Positions 7,268 through 14,112 of a stretch of DNA of 14,112 nt are shown in pieces. The DNA comes from Flavobacterium psychrophilum (GTDB taxonomy: Bacteria; Bacteroidota; Bacteroidia; Flavobacteriales; Flavobacteriaceae): contig DYPB01000055.1 of the NCBI GenBank assembly GCA_020720185.1, positions 1 through 14,112 on the forward strand, in the 5' to 3' direction. Each line of letters opens with the position of its first letter. The stretch's first letter is position 1. Position numbers and translations under genes: made by a program. The notes beneath the pieces are model-generated. The model ran no database searches, was not told the DNA's origin, and saw only the letters and a list, made by a program, of their open reading frames with translations.

Positions 7268-7297
7268 CTCTGATAAAACTATAATTATTAAACCATT

Positions 7298-7648
7298 ATG
7301 GCAGATTTAATGAAATTCGTAAAAGACGAATTTGTAGCAAAAAAAGAATTCCCGGTTTTCGGTGCAGGTGATACTATCACTGTTTATTACGAAATTAAAG
7401 AGGGTGAAAAAACAAGAACACAGTTTTTTAAAGGAGTTGTAATTCAAAGAAGAGGTTCAGGAACTACTGAAACTTTTACAATCCGTAAAATATCTGGAGC
7501 AATAGGAGTAGAAAGAATATTTCCAGTAAACTTGCCAGCATTACAAAAAATTGAAATTAATAAAAAAGGTGCAGTTCGTAGAGCAAGAATTTTCTACTTT
7601 AGAGAACTTACTGGTAAAAAAGCAAAAATTAAAGATAAAAGACGATAA
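7298..7648 (+). CDS. rplS: 50S ribosomal protein L19
   Basis: L19 is a large-subunit protein located at the 30S-50S interface. The 116-residue length matches the family. The diagnostic parts are FPVFGAGDTITVYYEIKEG near 19-37, RTQFFKGVVIQRRGSG, TFTIRKISGAIGVERIFPV and the basic C-terminus RRARIFYFRELTGKKAKI. All are in the expected order and nothing is missing. The ATG follows a short AT-rich leader, and the protein start (MADLMKFVKDEF) is normal. The gene has its own promoter, a possible autoregulatory leader and a very strong terminator, so it looks monocistronic rather than part of the trmD operon typical elsewhere. Confidence 0.97.
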   Translation: MADLMKFVKDEFVAKKEFPVFGAGDTITVYYEIKEGEKTRTQFFKGVVIQRRGSGTTETFTIRKISGAIGVERIFPVNLPALQKIEINKKGAVRRARIFYFRELTGKKAKIKDKRR

Positions 7649-7660
7649 TATCGTAAAATT

Positions 7661-7700
7661 AACAAAAAAAGTCTCGAAAATTATCGAGACTTTTTTTGTT
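7661..7700 (+). terminator. Rho-independent terminator of rplS
   Basis: Two perfect 16-nt arms (7661-7676 and 7685-7700) flank an 8-nt AT loop. The core GTCTCG/CGAGAC is followed by seven T residues on the plus strand. It begins 12 nt past the rplS stop codon. It is nearly symmetric, so it could act in both directions, but only rplS converges on it. Confidence 0.9.
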
Positions 7701-7728
7701 AAAAAAATATTTATTAGTAATCATTTAT

Positions 7729-7736
7729 TATATTTG
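7729..7736 (+). promoter_or_regulatory. Bacteroidota -7 promoter motif for icd
   Basis: TATATTTG is an exact TAnnTTTG match 30 nt before the icd start codon and 28 nt after the rplS terminator. Transcription would start near 7742, so icd is an independent unit. Confidence 0.55.
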
Positions 7737-7766
7737 CAATTATAACCTATTTAAACTCAAAATAAA

Positions 7767-8990
7767 ATGACAAAAATTAAAGTATACAACCCAGTAGTTG
7801 AAATTGACGGCGATGAAATGACAAGAATTATTTGGGATTTTATTAAACAAAAATTGATTTTGCCTTATCTTGATCTTGATATAAAATACTACGATTTAGG
7901 AATTGAGTCTCGTGAGGCTACCAAAGATCAAATAACCATTGATTGTGCCGAAGCAATAAAAAAATATAATGTTGGGATAAAATGCGCTACCATAACACCT
8001 GATGAAGAGAGAGTTAAGGAATTTAACTTGTCTAAAATGTGGAAATCTCCAAACGGAACTATCCGAAATATTGTAGGAGGAACCGTTTTCAGAGAACCAA
8101 TAATTATGAAAAATGTACCAAGATTAGTTCAAGGATGGACAAAACCAATTGTAATTGGCAGACACGCATTTGGAGATCAATACAAAGCGACAGACACAGT
8201 AATTAAAGGAAAAGGAACTTTAACAATGTCTTTTACGAATGAAGCAGGAGAAACAACTTCTTGGAATGTATATGATTTTGAAGGAGATGGAGTTGCAATG
8301 GCAATGTATAACACGGATGAAAGCATTTATGGATTTGCACACTCCTCATTCCAAATGGCATTAACAAAAAAATGGCCGTTGTACTTATCTACAAAAAACA
8401 CAATTCTAAAAGCTTATGACGGAAGATTTAAAGATATTTTTGAAGAAGTTTACCAACAAAATTACAAAACAGATTTTGAAAAATGTGGCATAATTTATGA
8501 GCATCGTTTAATTGATGATATGGTGGCATCTGCAATGAAATGGTCTGGAGGATTTGTATGGGCATGCAAAAATTACGATGGAGATGTGCAATCCGACACC
8601 GTGGCTCAAGGTTTTGGTTCGTTAGGTTTAATGACTTCTGTATTAGTAACTCCAGATGGAAAAACCGTTGAAGCTGAAGCCGCTCACGGAACCGTTACTC
8701 GTCATTACAGAATGCACCAACAAGGAAAAGCAACTTCGACGAACCCAATCGCATCAATTTTTGCATGGACACGAGCTTTAGAACACCGTGGAAAATTAGA
8801 TAATAATCAAGAATTGATTGATTTTACACATACTTTAGAACAAGTTTGTATTGATACTGTTGAAAGTGGAAAAATGACCAAAGATTTAGCAATGTTAGTA
8901 AAGCCAGAAGGATTAACAGAAGCGGATTATCTTACAACAGAGAATTTCTTGGAAGCTATAAAAGAAAATTTAGAAACAAAGTTAGGATAA
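7767..8990 (+). CDS. icd: NADP-dependent isocitrate dehydrogenase, eukaryote-like homodimeric type
   Basis: The enzyme oxidatively decarboxylates isocitrate to 2-oxoglutarate in the TCA cycle, yielding NADPH. The 407-residue protein belongs to the subfamily that includes human IDH1/IDH2 rather than to the E. coli-type Icd. Signs are the start [30 protein letters not shown] (72-83), [19 protein letters not shown] (93-111) for substrate binding, and [13 protein letters not shown] (131-143). R132 falls at the same position as the isocitrate-binding arginine R132 of human IDH1. [14 protein letters not shown] and [11 protein letters not shown] in the C-terminal half are the NADP-binding region. 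Everything appears complete and active. It is a single-gene unit between its own promoter and a probable hairpin terminator. Confidence 0.97.
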   Translation: MTKIKVYNPVVEIDGDEMTRIIWDFIKQKLILPYLDLDIKYYDLGIESREATKDQITIDCAEAIKKYNVGIKCATITPDEERVKEFNLSKMWKSPNGTIRNIVGGTVFREPIIMKNVPRLVQGWTKPIVIGRHAFGDQYKATDTVIKGKGTLTMSFTNEAGETTSWNVYDFEGDGVAMAMYNTDESIYGFAHSSFQMALTKKWPLYLSTKNTILKAYDGRFKDIFEEVYQQNYKTDFEKCGIIYEHRLIDDMVASAMKWSGGFVWACKNYDGDVQSDTVAQGFGSLGLMTSVLVTPDGKTVEAEAAHGTVTRHYRMHQQGKATSTNPIASIFAWTRALEHRGKLDNNQELIDFTHTLEQVCIDTVESGKMTKDLAMLVKPEGLTEADYLTTENFLEAIKENLETKLG

Positions 8991-9011
8991 TTTACATAAA
9001 CATTTAGAATT

Positions 9012-9040
9012 AAAAGCAATCAGAAATGGTTACTTTTTTT
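9012..9040 (+). terminator. Probable terminator of icd
   Basis: AAAAGCAATC (9012-9021) can pair with GGTTACTTTT (9028-9037) with one C-A mismatch and a G-U pair, around the loop AGAAAT, and is followed by further T residues. It begins 22 nt after the icd stop. It is weaker than the rplS terminator because of the mismatch. Confidence 0.55.
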
Positions 9041-9096
9041 AATTTGTATTAATGATACTTTAACAGTTGCAGTAGTTATAAATCAATTATTTTTAT

Positions 9097-9104
9097 CAAC
9101 TTTG
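9097..9104 (+). promoter_or_regulatory. Near-consensus -7 motif for the TonB receptor operon
   Basis: CAACTTTG differs from TAnnTTTG only at the first base. It lies 20 nt before the receptor ATG, the same spacing as the other promoters here. The imperfect match lowers confidence. Confidence 0.35.
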
Positions 9105-9123
9105 TGAAAAAATATTATAAAAA

Positions 9124-11520
9124 ATGAAGCAATACAAAATATTTATATACTGTTCCTTTTTATTTCTAATTTCCAACACATTTTCTCAAGAAAAATTTAC
9201 ACTTTCAGGAATAATTTCAGATAAAAATACAAACGAAACAATGATTGGTGTTAATATTGCTATTCCTGAATTGAAAACAGGAGTTACAACCAATGAATAT
9301 GGATTTTATTCAATAACTTTGCCTAAAGGAAATTATAAAGTTAGTATTAATTTTTTAGGATATCAATCAATTCAAGAAACGATAGAGCTTAATAAAAGTG
9401 TTATAAAAAACTTTCAATTATTAGAAAACACAACAAAATTAGAAACAGTTTTAGAATTGGAAAATGTAACTATTGAAAAGGGTAAAAAAATAAATCTCCG
9501 TAAGCCCGAAATGAGTATCAACAGACTTTCGGCAGCAACTATCAAAAAAATGCCCGTAGTTCTTGGTGAAGCAGATGTTTTGAAATCAATTTTACTTTTG
9601 CCAGGAGTTACAAATGCAGGCGAAGGAGCCTCAGGATTTAATGTAAGAGGAGGTGCTGCCGATCAAAACTTAATACTTTTGGACGAAGCAACAGTATTCA
9701 ATTCCTCTCATGTATTTGGATTTTTCTCTGTCTTTAATCCCGATGCTATTAAAGATTTAAAATTATATAAAGGAGGAATACCAGCACGATTTGGCGGTAG
9801 AGCATCATCGGTTTTAGATATTTATCAGAAGGACGGAAACGGCAAAAAAATTCAATTAACTGGAGGCATTGGTTTGATTTCCAGTAGATTATTAGCTGAA
9901 GGACCAATAGTAAAAGATAAAGGCTCATTTTTAATTGGAGGACGAGCATCGTATTTACACTTATTTATGAAATTATCTAAACAATTAAAAGACAATACAT
10001 TATATTTTTATGACCTTAATACTAAATTATCGTATAAATTAAATCCAAATAATAATTTATATCTATCGGGGTATTTCGGTAGAGATGTTTTTGGAATTGG
10101 AAATCTTTTAACTAATACTTACGGCAATACAACTTTTAATTTGCGTTGGAATCATCTGTATTCTAATAAGCTATTTTCAAATTTATCTTTAATTTATAGT
10201 GATTATTATTATGGATTAGCTTTAGATTTTATTGGTTTCAACTGGGATTCTGGGATAAAAAATTATAATATAAAATACGATTTTAAACACTATCTTTCAA
10301 ATAAATTAAAATTGAATTATGGTTTAAATGCCACCTACTATAATTTTAATCCAGGAACACTATCGCCATCAAATGAAAATTCAGGAATTAATTTTGAACA
10401 ATTGGAAAGAAAATACGCTTTTGAACCTGCAATTTATATAGATGTGGAACACGAAATATCTAAAAAAATTACAATTTCTTATGGATTGAGGTACAGTCAA
10501 TTCTATAGATTAGGAAAATCTACAATCAATATTTATGCCAATGACAGTCCTGTAACATTCAATCAAAATGCTCAAATATACGAAAAAGCAAATCCTATTA
10601 GTACTCAATTTTATGATTTTAATAAAACAATAAAAACATACAATTATTTAGAGCCAAGATTTTCAGCATCCTATCAATTAGATGATAAACAAGCAATTAA
10701 AACAAGTTATAATCGAATGGTGCAGTATTTACAGTTAGTTTCAAACACATCGTCGCCTACACCACTTGATATTTGGACACCATCTGATAATTACATTAAA
10801 CCACAAATTGCTGACCAAGTAGCTGTTGGATATTTTAGGAATTTTGCTGATAATAAATATTCATTAGAAATAGAATCGTTCTATAAAAAGATTCAAAACA
10901 GAATGGATTATATTGATGGAGCAGATTTGATTGCCAATAAAGCAATTGAACAAGTAATTCTGAATGGGCAAATGAGATCCTATGGACTTGAAATGATGCT
11001 TCGGAAAAACGAAGGAAAACTAACGGGTTGGATATCATATACTTTATCAAAATCACAACAGCAAACACCAGGCAGAAACAAAACCGAAACAGGAATAAAT
11101 AATGGAAATTGGTACAGTTCAACTTATGATAAATTGCATAATTTGGCAGTTACTAGTAGCTATAGCCTAAATAAGAAATGGAGTTTTGGAGCAAATTTTG
11201 CCTTACAAACAGGGCAACCTGCAAACTTTCCGAACGGACAATATTCTTATGAAGGAATTACAGTTCCGAGTTATGGTTTACGCAATGAAAGTCGTTTGCC
11301 AGCTTATCATCATTTAGATATTTCGGCAACATTAACCTCTCGACGAAATGATAATAGAAAACGCAAATCAGAATGGGTTTTTAGTATATATAATTTGTAC
11401 AATCAAAAAAATGCAGCTTCAATTAATTTTGAGCAAAATAAAGAAACAGGTAATAATGAAGCCATTAGAACCTCTATTTTTGGCATTGTACCAGCAGTAA
11501 GTTATAATTTTAAATTCTAA
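9124..11520 (+). CDS. TonB-dependent receptor with N-terminal carboxypeptidase-like regulatory domain
   Basis: This is an outer-membrane beta-barrel transporter that takes up a ligand using energy transmitted by TonB. The 798-residue precursor begins with a signal peptide ending NTFSQ (residues 1-22). A CarboxypepD_reg-like beta-sandwich follows at about 25-110 (FTLSGIISDKNTNE, then TTNEYGFYSITLPKGNYKVS, GYQ). The plug spans about 135-235 and includes LPGVTNAGEGASGFNVRGG, LILLDEA, and LYKGGIPARFGGR. The remainder is a barrel rich in aromatic strands ending in VSYNFKF, the usual C-terminal phenylalanine. The gene is followed after 6 bp by a DUF4249 lipoprotein, a pairing seen repeatedly in Bacteroidota. 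The substrate is unknown: this is not a SusC-type protein by its length or motifs, and no sigma/anti-sigma genes accompany it. Confidence 0.93.
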   Translation: MKQYKIFIYCSFLFLISNTFSQEKFTLSGIISDKNTNETMIGVNIAIPELKTGVTTNEYGFYSITLPKGNYKVSINFLGYQSIQETIELNKSVIKNFQLLENTTKLETVLELENVTIEKGKKINLRKPEMSINRLSAATIKKMPVVLGEADVLKSILLLPGVTNAGEGASGFNVRGGAADQNLILLDEATVFNSSHVFGFFSVFNPDAIKDLKLYKGGIPARFGGRASSVLDIYQKDGNGKKIQLTGGIGLISSRLLAEGPIVKDKGSFLIGGRASYLHLFMKLSKQLKDNTLYFYDLNTKLSYKLNPNNNLYLSGYFGRDVFGIGNLLTNTYGNTTFNLRWNHLYSNKLFSNLSLIYSDYYYGLALDFIGFNWDSGIKNYNIKYDFKHYLSNKLKLNYGLNATYYNFNPGTLSPSNENSGINFEQLERKYAFEPAIYIDVEHEISKKITISYGLRYSQFYRLGKSTINIYANDSPVTFNQNAQIYEKANPISTQFYDFNKTIKTYNYLEPRFSASYQLDDKQAIKTSYNRMVQYLQLVSNTSSPTPLDIWTPSDNYIKPQIADQVAVGYFRNFADNKYSLEIESFYKKIQNRMDYIDGADLIANKAIEQVILNGQMRSYGLEMMLRKNEGKLTGWISYTLSKSQQQTPGRNKTETGINNGNWYSSTYDKLHNLAVTSSYSLNKKWSFGANFALQTGQPANFPNGQYSYEGITVPSYGLRNESRLPAYHHLDISATLTSRRNDNRKRKSEWVFSIYNLYNQKNAASINFEQNKETGNNEAIRTSIFGIVPAVSYNFKF

Positions 11521-11526
11521 AATCAG

Positions 11527-12348
11527 ATGAAAAACATAAAAATAATAATAGTATTATTCGGATTAATAATATTCAATTCCTGCGAGGAAGTTGTTGATAT
11601 TCCATTAGATACAGATAAACCAAGATTGGTTATAGAGGCATCTATAAATTGGCAAAAAGGAACAATTGGCAACGAGCAAAAAATAAAATTAACCACAACA
11701 ACGGATTATTATACAAATATAATACCAACGGTTTCGGGTGCCGTAATTACAGTAAAAAATACCGCAAATGTTTCCTTTGATTTTATTGAAAATGGAAATA
11801 CGGGAGAATATATTTGTGCCAATTTTATTCCAGTTTTGAATGAAACCTATACATTAAATATTGCAGTAAACGGACAAAATTATTCCGCTAAAGAAATGCT
11901 AATGCCAGTACCAATAATTACAAATATTCTTCAGAGAAATGATGCTGGGATTACAGGAGATAAAATTCAAATTAAAACTTATTATAACGACACTCCAAAT
12001 ATTGACAACTATTATTTATATAAATATAAATACTTAAACCTCATAAAACCAAATCTTTATACCGATGAAGATCGTTTTTTTCAAGGCAATCAATCTTTTA
12101 GTATTTCACAAAAAGGTGATTTAAAAGTCGGCGACCAAATTCAGATTACGCATTATGGCATTTCGCAACAGTACTATAATTATATGAATATATTGTTGAG
12201 TATAACAGGAAATCAAGGTGGAGGACCTTTTCAATCACCTCCAGCAACCGTAAAAGGTAATATTAAAAACGACACTAACTTTGATAATTATCCCTTGGGT
12301 TATTTTAGGTTAAGCGAAATTGACGAAAAAAATTATACCGTACAATAA
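11527..12348 (+). CDS. DUF4249 domain-containing outer-membrane lipoprotein
   Basis: The 273-residue product has a lipoprotein signal: a hydrophobic stretch ending IIFNSC, with the acylated cysteine at position 19 followed by acidic residues (CEEVVD), which in Bacteroidota often directs lipoproteins to the surface. The mature part shows DUF4249 features, starting with a beta-rich domain (PRLVIEASINW, then SGAVITVKN and YTLNIAVNG) and ending PPATVKGNIKNDTN and LGYFRLSE. The C-terminus agrees with the family, so the protein seems complete although on the short side. It starts 6 bp after the TonB receptor and is surely co-transcribed with it. By analogy with SusD-like partners it may help capture the ligand for that receptor, but this role is inferred from gene pairing and not established. 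Confidence 0.9.
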   Translation: MKNIKIIIVLFGLIIFNSCEEVVDIPLDTDKPRLVIEASINWQKGTIGNEQKIKLTTTTDYYTNIIPTVSGAVITVKNTANVSFDFIENGNTGEYICANFIPVLNETYTLNIAVNGQNYSAKEMLMPVPIITNILQRNDAGITGDKIQIKTYYNDTPNIDNYYLYKYKYLNLIKPNLYTDEDRFFQGNQSFSISQKGDLKVGDQIQITHYGISQQYYNYMNILLSITGNQGGGPFQSPPATVKGNIKNDTNFDNYPLGYFRLSEIDEKNYTVQ

Positions 12349-12378
12349 ATATCCCCACTCATTTATAAATAGTCAAAT

Positions 12379-12406
12379 AAAAGCAAGCAAAGAAACGCTT
12401 GCTTTT
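12379..12406 (+). terminator. Terminator of the receptor-lipoprotein operon
   Basis: AAAAGCAAGC (12379-12388) pairs perfectly with GCTTGCTTTT (12397-12406) around the loop AAAGAAAC and is followed by more T residues. It starts about 30 nt after the lipoprotein stop codon. Confidence 0.85.
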
Positions 12407-12440
12407 TATTTTAAAAGATAGCATCACATAAATCATCAAT

Positions 12441-12463
12441 AATTCGTAATTTTTAATTCGTAA
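12441..12463. repeat. Short direct repeat AATTCGTAA
   Basis: AATTCGTAA occurs at 12441-12449 and again at 12455-12463, separated by 5 nt, just upstream of the promoter motif of the ABC-F gene. It may be a remnant of a tandem intergenic repeat or an operator-like pair; chance cannot be excluded in AT-rich DNA. Confidence 0.3.
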
Positions 12464-12468
12464 ATGAC

Positions 12469-12476
12469 TATTTTTG
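12469..12476 (+). promoter_or_regulatory. Bacteroidota -7 promoter motif for the ABC-F gene
   Basis: TATTTTTG is an exact TAnnTTTG match, 25 nt before the ATG at 12501. Transcription would start near 12482, giving a short leader with the A-rich tract ATAAAAAAAT before the start codon. Confidence 0.55.
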
Positions 12477-12500
12477 CACTTCAAAATTTTATAAAAAAAT

Positions 12501-14112
12501 ATGTTATCAATCAATAATTTATCAGTTCAGTTTGGCAAAAGAATTTTGTTCGACGAAGTGAATACAGTTTTTTCGCACGGAAATATTTATGGTGTAATTG
12601 GAGCAAATGGAGCAGGAAAATCAACTTTTTTAAAGATTATTTCAGGCGATATGGATCCAACCTCTGGAAATGTACATTTAGAAGCAGGAAAAAGAATGTC
12701 AGTTTTGAACCAAAACCACAATATGTTTGATCAAAATACAGTTTTGGAAACTGTTTTGATGGGAAACAAAAATCTGTTTGCTATAAAAAAAGAAATGGAT
12801 GAATTGTACCTTGATTATACCGATGAAAATGCCAATAGAATAGGTGAGTTACAAGTACAATTTGAAGAAATGAATGGTTGGAACGCCGATTCTGACGCTG
12901 CATCATTATTGTCAAATCTTGAAATTGCAGAAGACAATCATTATACATTAATGGCAGATTTGGAAGGTAAATTGAAAGTCCGAGTATTATTAGCACAAGC
13001 ACTTTTTGGCAATCCAGATTTGTTAATAATGGACGAACCGACCAACGATTTGGATTTTGAAACCATTGCTTGGTTAGAAAATTTCTTGGCAAATTATGAA
13101 AATACAGTAATTGTAGTTTCACACGACAGACACTTTTTAGATGCCGTTTGCACGCATATTTCGGATATTGATTTTGGAAAAATAAATCATTATTCAGGAA
13201 ATTATACTTTTTGGTACGAATCTTCTCAATTAGCAGCAAAACAAAGAGCACAGCAAAACAAAAAAGCCGAAGAAAAGAAACAAGAATTAGAGGAATTTAT
13301 CCGCCGATTTTCAGCCAATGTTGCCAAATCCAAACAAGCAACTTCAAGAAAAAAAATGATTTCGAAATTGAATATTTCTGAAATTAAACCGTCAAGCCGA
13401 AGATATCCAGCTATAATTTTTGACCAAGAAAGAGAAGCAGGTGATCAGATTTTAAATGTTCAAAATCTTTCAGCATCACAAGACGGAGACATTTTGTTTA
13501 CAAATGTAGATTTGAATATGGCAAAAGGAGATAAAATTGTACTTTTCTCAAAAGATAGTAGAGCAACAACCGCTTTTTATGAAATTTTGAATAATAATAA
13601 AAAAGCAGATTCAGGAACTTTCGATTGGGGTGTAACCACAAATCAGGCTTATTTACCAATTGATAATCACTCCTTTTTTGAATCAGATTATTCATTAGTA
13701 GATTGGTTGCGACAGTTTGTAAAAACAGAAGAAGAAAGAGACGAAGTAAATATTCGTTCGTTTTTAGGAAAAATGATTTTTAGCGGAGAGGAAGCTTTAA
13801 AAACCTGTAAAGTTTTATCAGGAGGAGAAAAAGTTCGTTGTATGTTATCTCGAATGATGATGCAAAGAGCCAATATTTTGATGATTGACGAACCTACTTC
13901 ACACCTTGATTTAGAGTCAATTACAGCTTTCAACAACTCTTTGAAAAATTTTAAAGGTTCAATAATTTTTTCGACCCATGACCATGAGTTTGCACAAACA
14001 GTAGGTAACAGAATTATAGAATTGACCCCAAAAGGAGCCATTGATAGATATATGACATTCGACGAATATCTTGATAATGAAGGAGTTCAGGAATTGAGAA
14101 AAAAAATGTACA
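12501..14112 (+). CDS. ABC-F family ATPase, YbiT-like, 3' end off the window
   Basis: ABC-F proteins are soluble twin-ATPase factors that bind the ribosomal E site and act in translation; they have no membrane domain. The 537 visible residues run off the right edge with no stop, and by comparison with YbiT only a few residues should be missing. NBD1 starts MLSINNLSVQFGKR and has an intact Walker A, GANGAGKST (34-42), and Walker B, LLIMDEPTNDLD (174-185). Its signature is replaced by ADLEGKLKVR (152-161). The Lys/Glu-rich interdomain linker holds RRFSANVAKSKQATSRKKM, as in YbiT. NBD2 keeps the signature LSGGEK (439-444), Walker B ILMIDEPTSHLD (459-470) and the H-loop STHDHEF, but its Walker A position reads SKDSRATTAF (350-359), without the glycines and lysine. 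The gene has its own promoter. Confidence 0.93.
   Translation, partial: MLSINNLSVQFGKRILFDEVNTVFSHGNIYGVIGANGAGKSTFLKIISGDMDPTSGNVHLEAGKRMSVLNQNHNMFDQNTVLETVLMGNKNLFAIKKEMDELYLDYTDENANRIGELQVQFEEMNGWNADSDAASLLSNLEIAEDNHYTLMADLEGKLKVRVLLAQALFGNPDLLIMDEPTNDLDFETIAWLENFLANYENTVIVVSHDRHFLDAVCTHISDIDFGKINHYSGNYTFWYESSQLAAKQRAQQNKKAEEKKQELEEFIRRFSANVAKSKQATSRKKMISKLNISEIKPSSRRYPAIIFDQEREAGDQILNVQNLSASQDGDILFTNVDLNMAKGDKIVLFSKDSRATTAFYEILNNNKKADSGTFDWGVTTNQAYLPIDNHSFFESDYSLVDWLRQFVKTEEERDEVNIRSFLGKMIFSGEEALKTCKVLSGGEKVRCMLSRMMMQRANILMIDEPTSHLDLESITAFNNSLKNFKGSIIFSTHDHEFAQTVGNRIIELTPKGAIDRYMTFDEYLDNEGVQELRKKMY

Noticed and set aside
12781..13251. A 156-codon minus-strand open frame
   Set aside because: It lies wholly inside the ABC-F gene, whose frame carries clear motifs; the opposite-strand translation has no family features.
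12781..13251. Antibiotic-resistance ABC-F (target protection) as the identity of the last gene
   Set aside because: The linker and flanking motifs match the housekeeping YbiT-like group, and nothing nearby suggests a resistance cassette or an inducible leader peptide.
1..14112. A defence island, CRISPR array, prophage or insertion sequence
   Set aside because: No repeat-spacer arrays, transposases, integrases, nuclease clusters or terminal inverted repeats are visible; the gene set is mainly metabolic, translational and outer-membrane.

Overview
The window reads as chromosomal DNA from a member of the Flavobacteriaceae (Bacteroidota). The evidence is strong AT-richness, secretory signal peptides ending in (F/W)SQ, a TonB receptor paired with a DUF4249 lipoprotein, a eukaryote-type NADP isocitrate dehydrogenase, and exact matches to the Bacteroidota -7 promoter consensus TAnnTTTG a short distance upstream of most genes. 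The content is mostly housekeeping. I see no IS element, phage gene, CRISPR array, tRNA or rRNA, and no stretch over 300 bases lacks a gene.

Left part, minus strand (1-4535): read in transcription order, a cytosolic cyclophilin-FKBP fusion is followed by pheT, ndk and a secreted hypothetical protein cut by the left edge. A strong hairpin terminator ends ndk, and the promoter of the hypothetical gene overlaps its foot. The short gap between the isomerase gene and pheT holds two pieces that look like dispersed repeats, one of them almost touching the pheT start codon.

Middle (4536-9123): divergent promoter motifs separate the isomerase gene from a plus-strand DUF1569/DinB-like gene. Between that promoter and the gene lies a folded element of about 75 nt that resembles a structured motif scattered through flavobacterial genomes. 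Next come trmD, a secreted agmatine-deiminase-family protein with a remodelled active site, rplS with a small structured leader and a near-perfect terminator, and icd. trmD and rplS are adjacent in many bacteria; here the deiminase-like gene with its own promoter separates them.

Right part (9124-14112): a TonB-dependent receptor and a DUF4249 lipoprotein lie 6 bp apart and probably form one outer-membrane uptake unit, closed by a terminator. The last gene, cut by the right edge, is a YbiT-like ABC-F translation ATPase whose second nucleotide-binding domain has lost its Walker A motif, so the protein should have one consensus and one degenerate ATP site.

Nothing here is a clear undescribed multi-gene system. 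The points most worth a second look are the asymmetric ABC-F ATPase, the deiminase homologue lacking a cysteine at the usual nucleophile position, and the structured element at 4620-4693.
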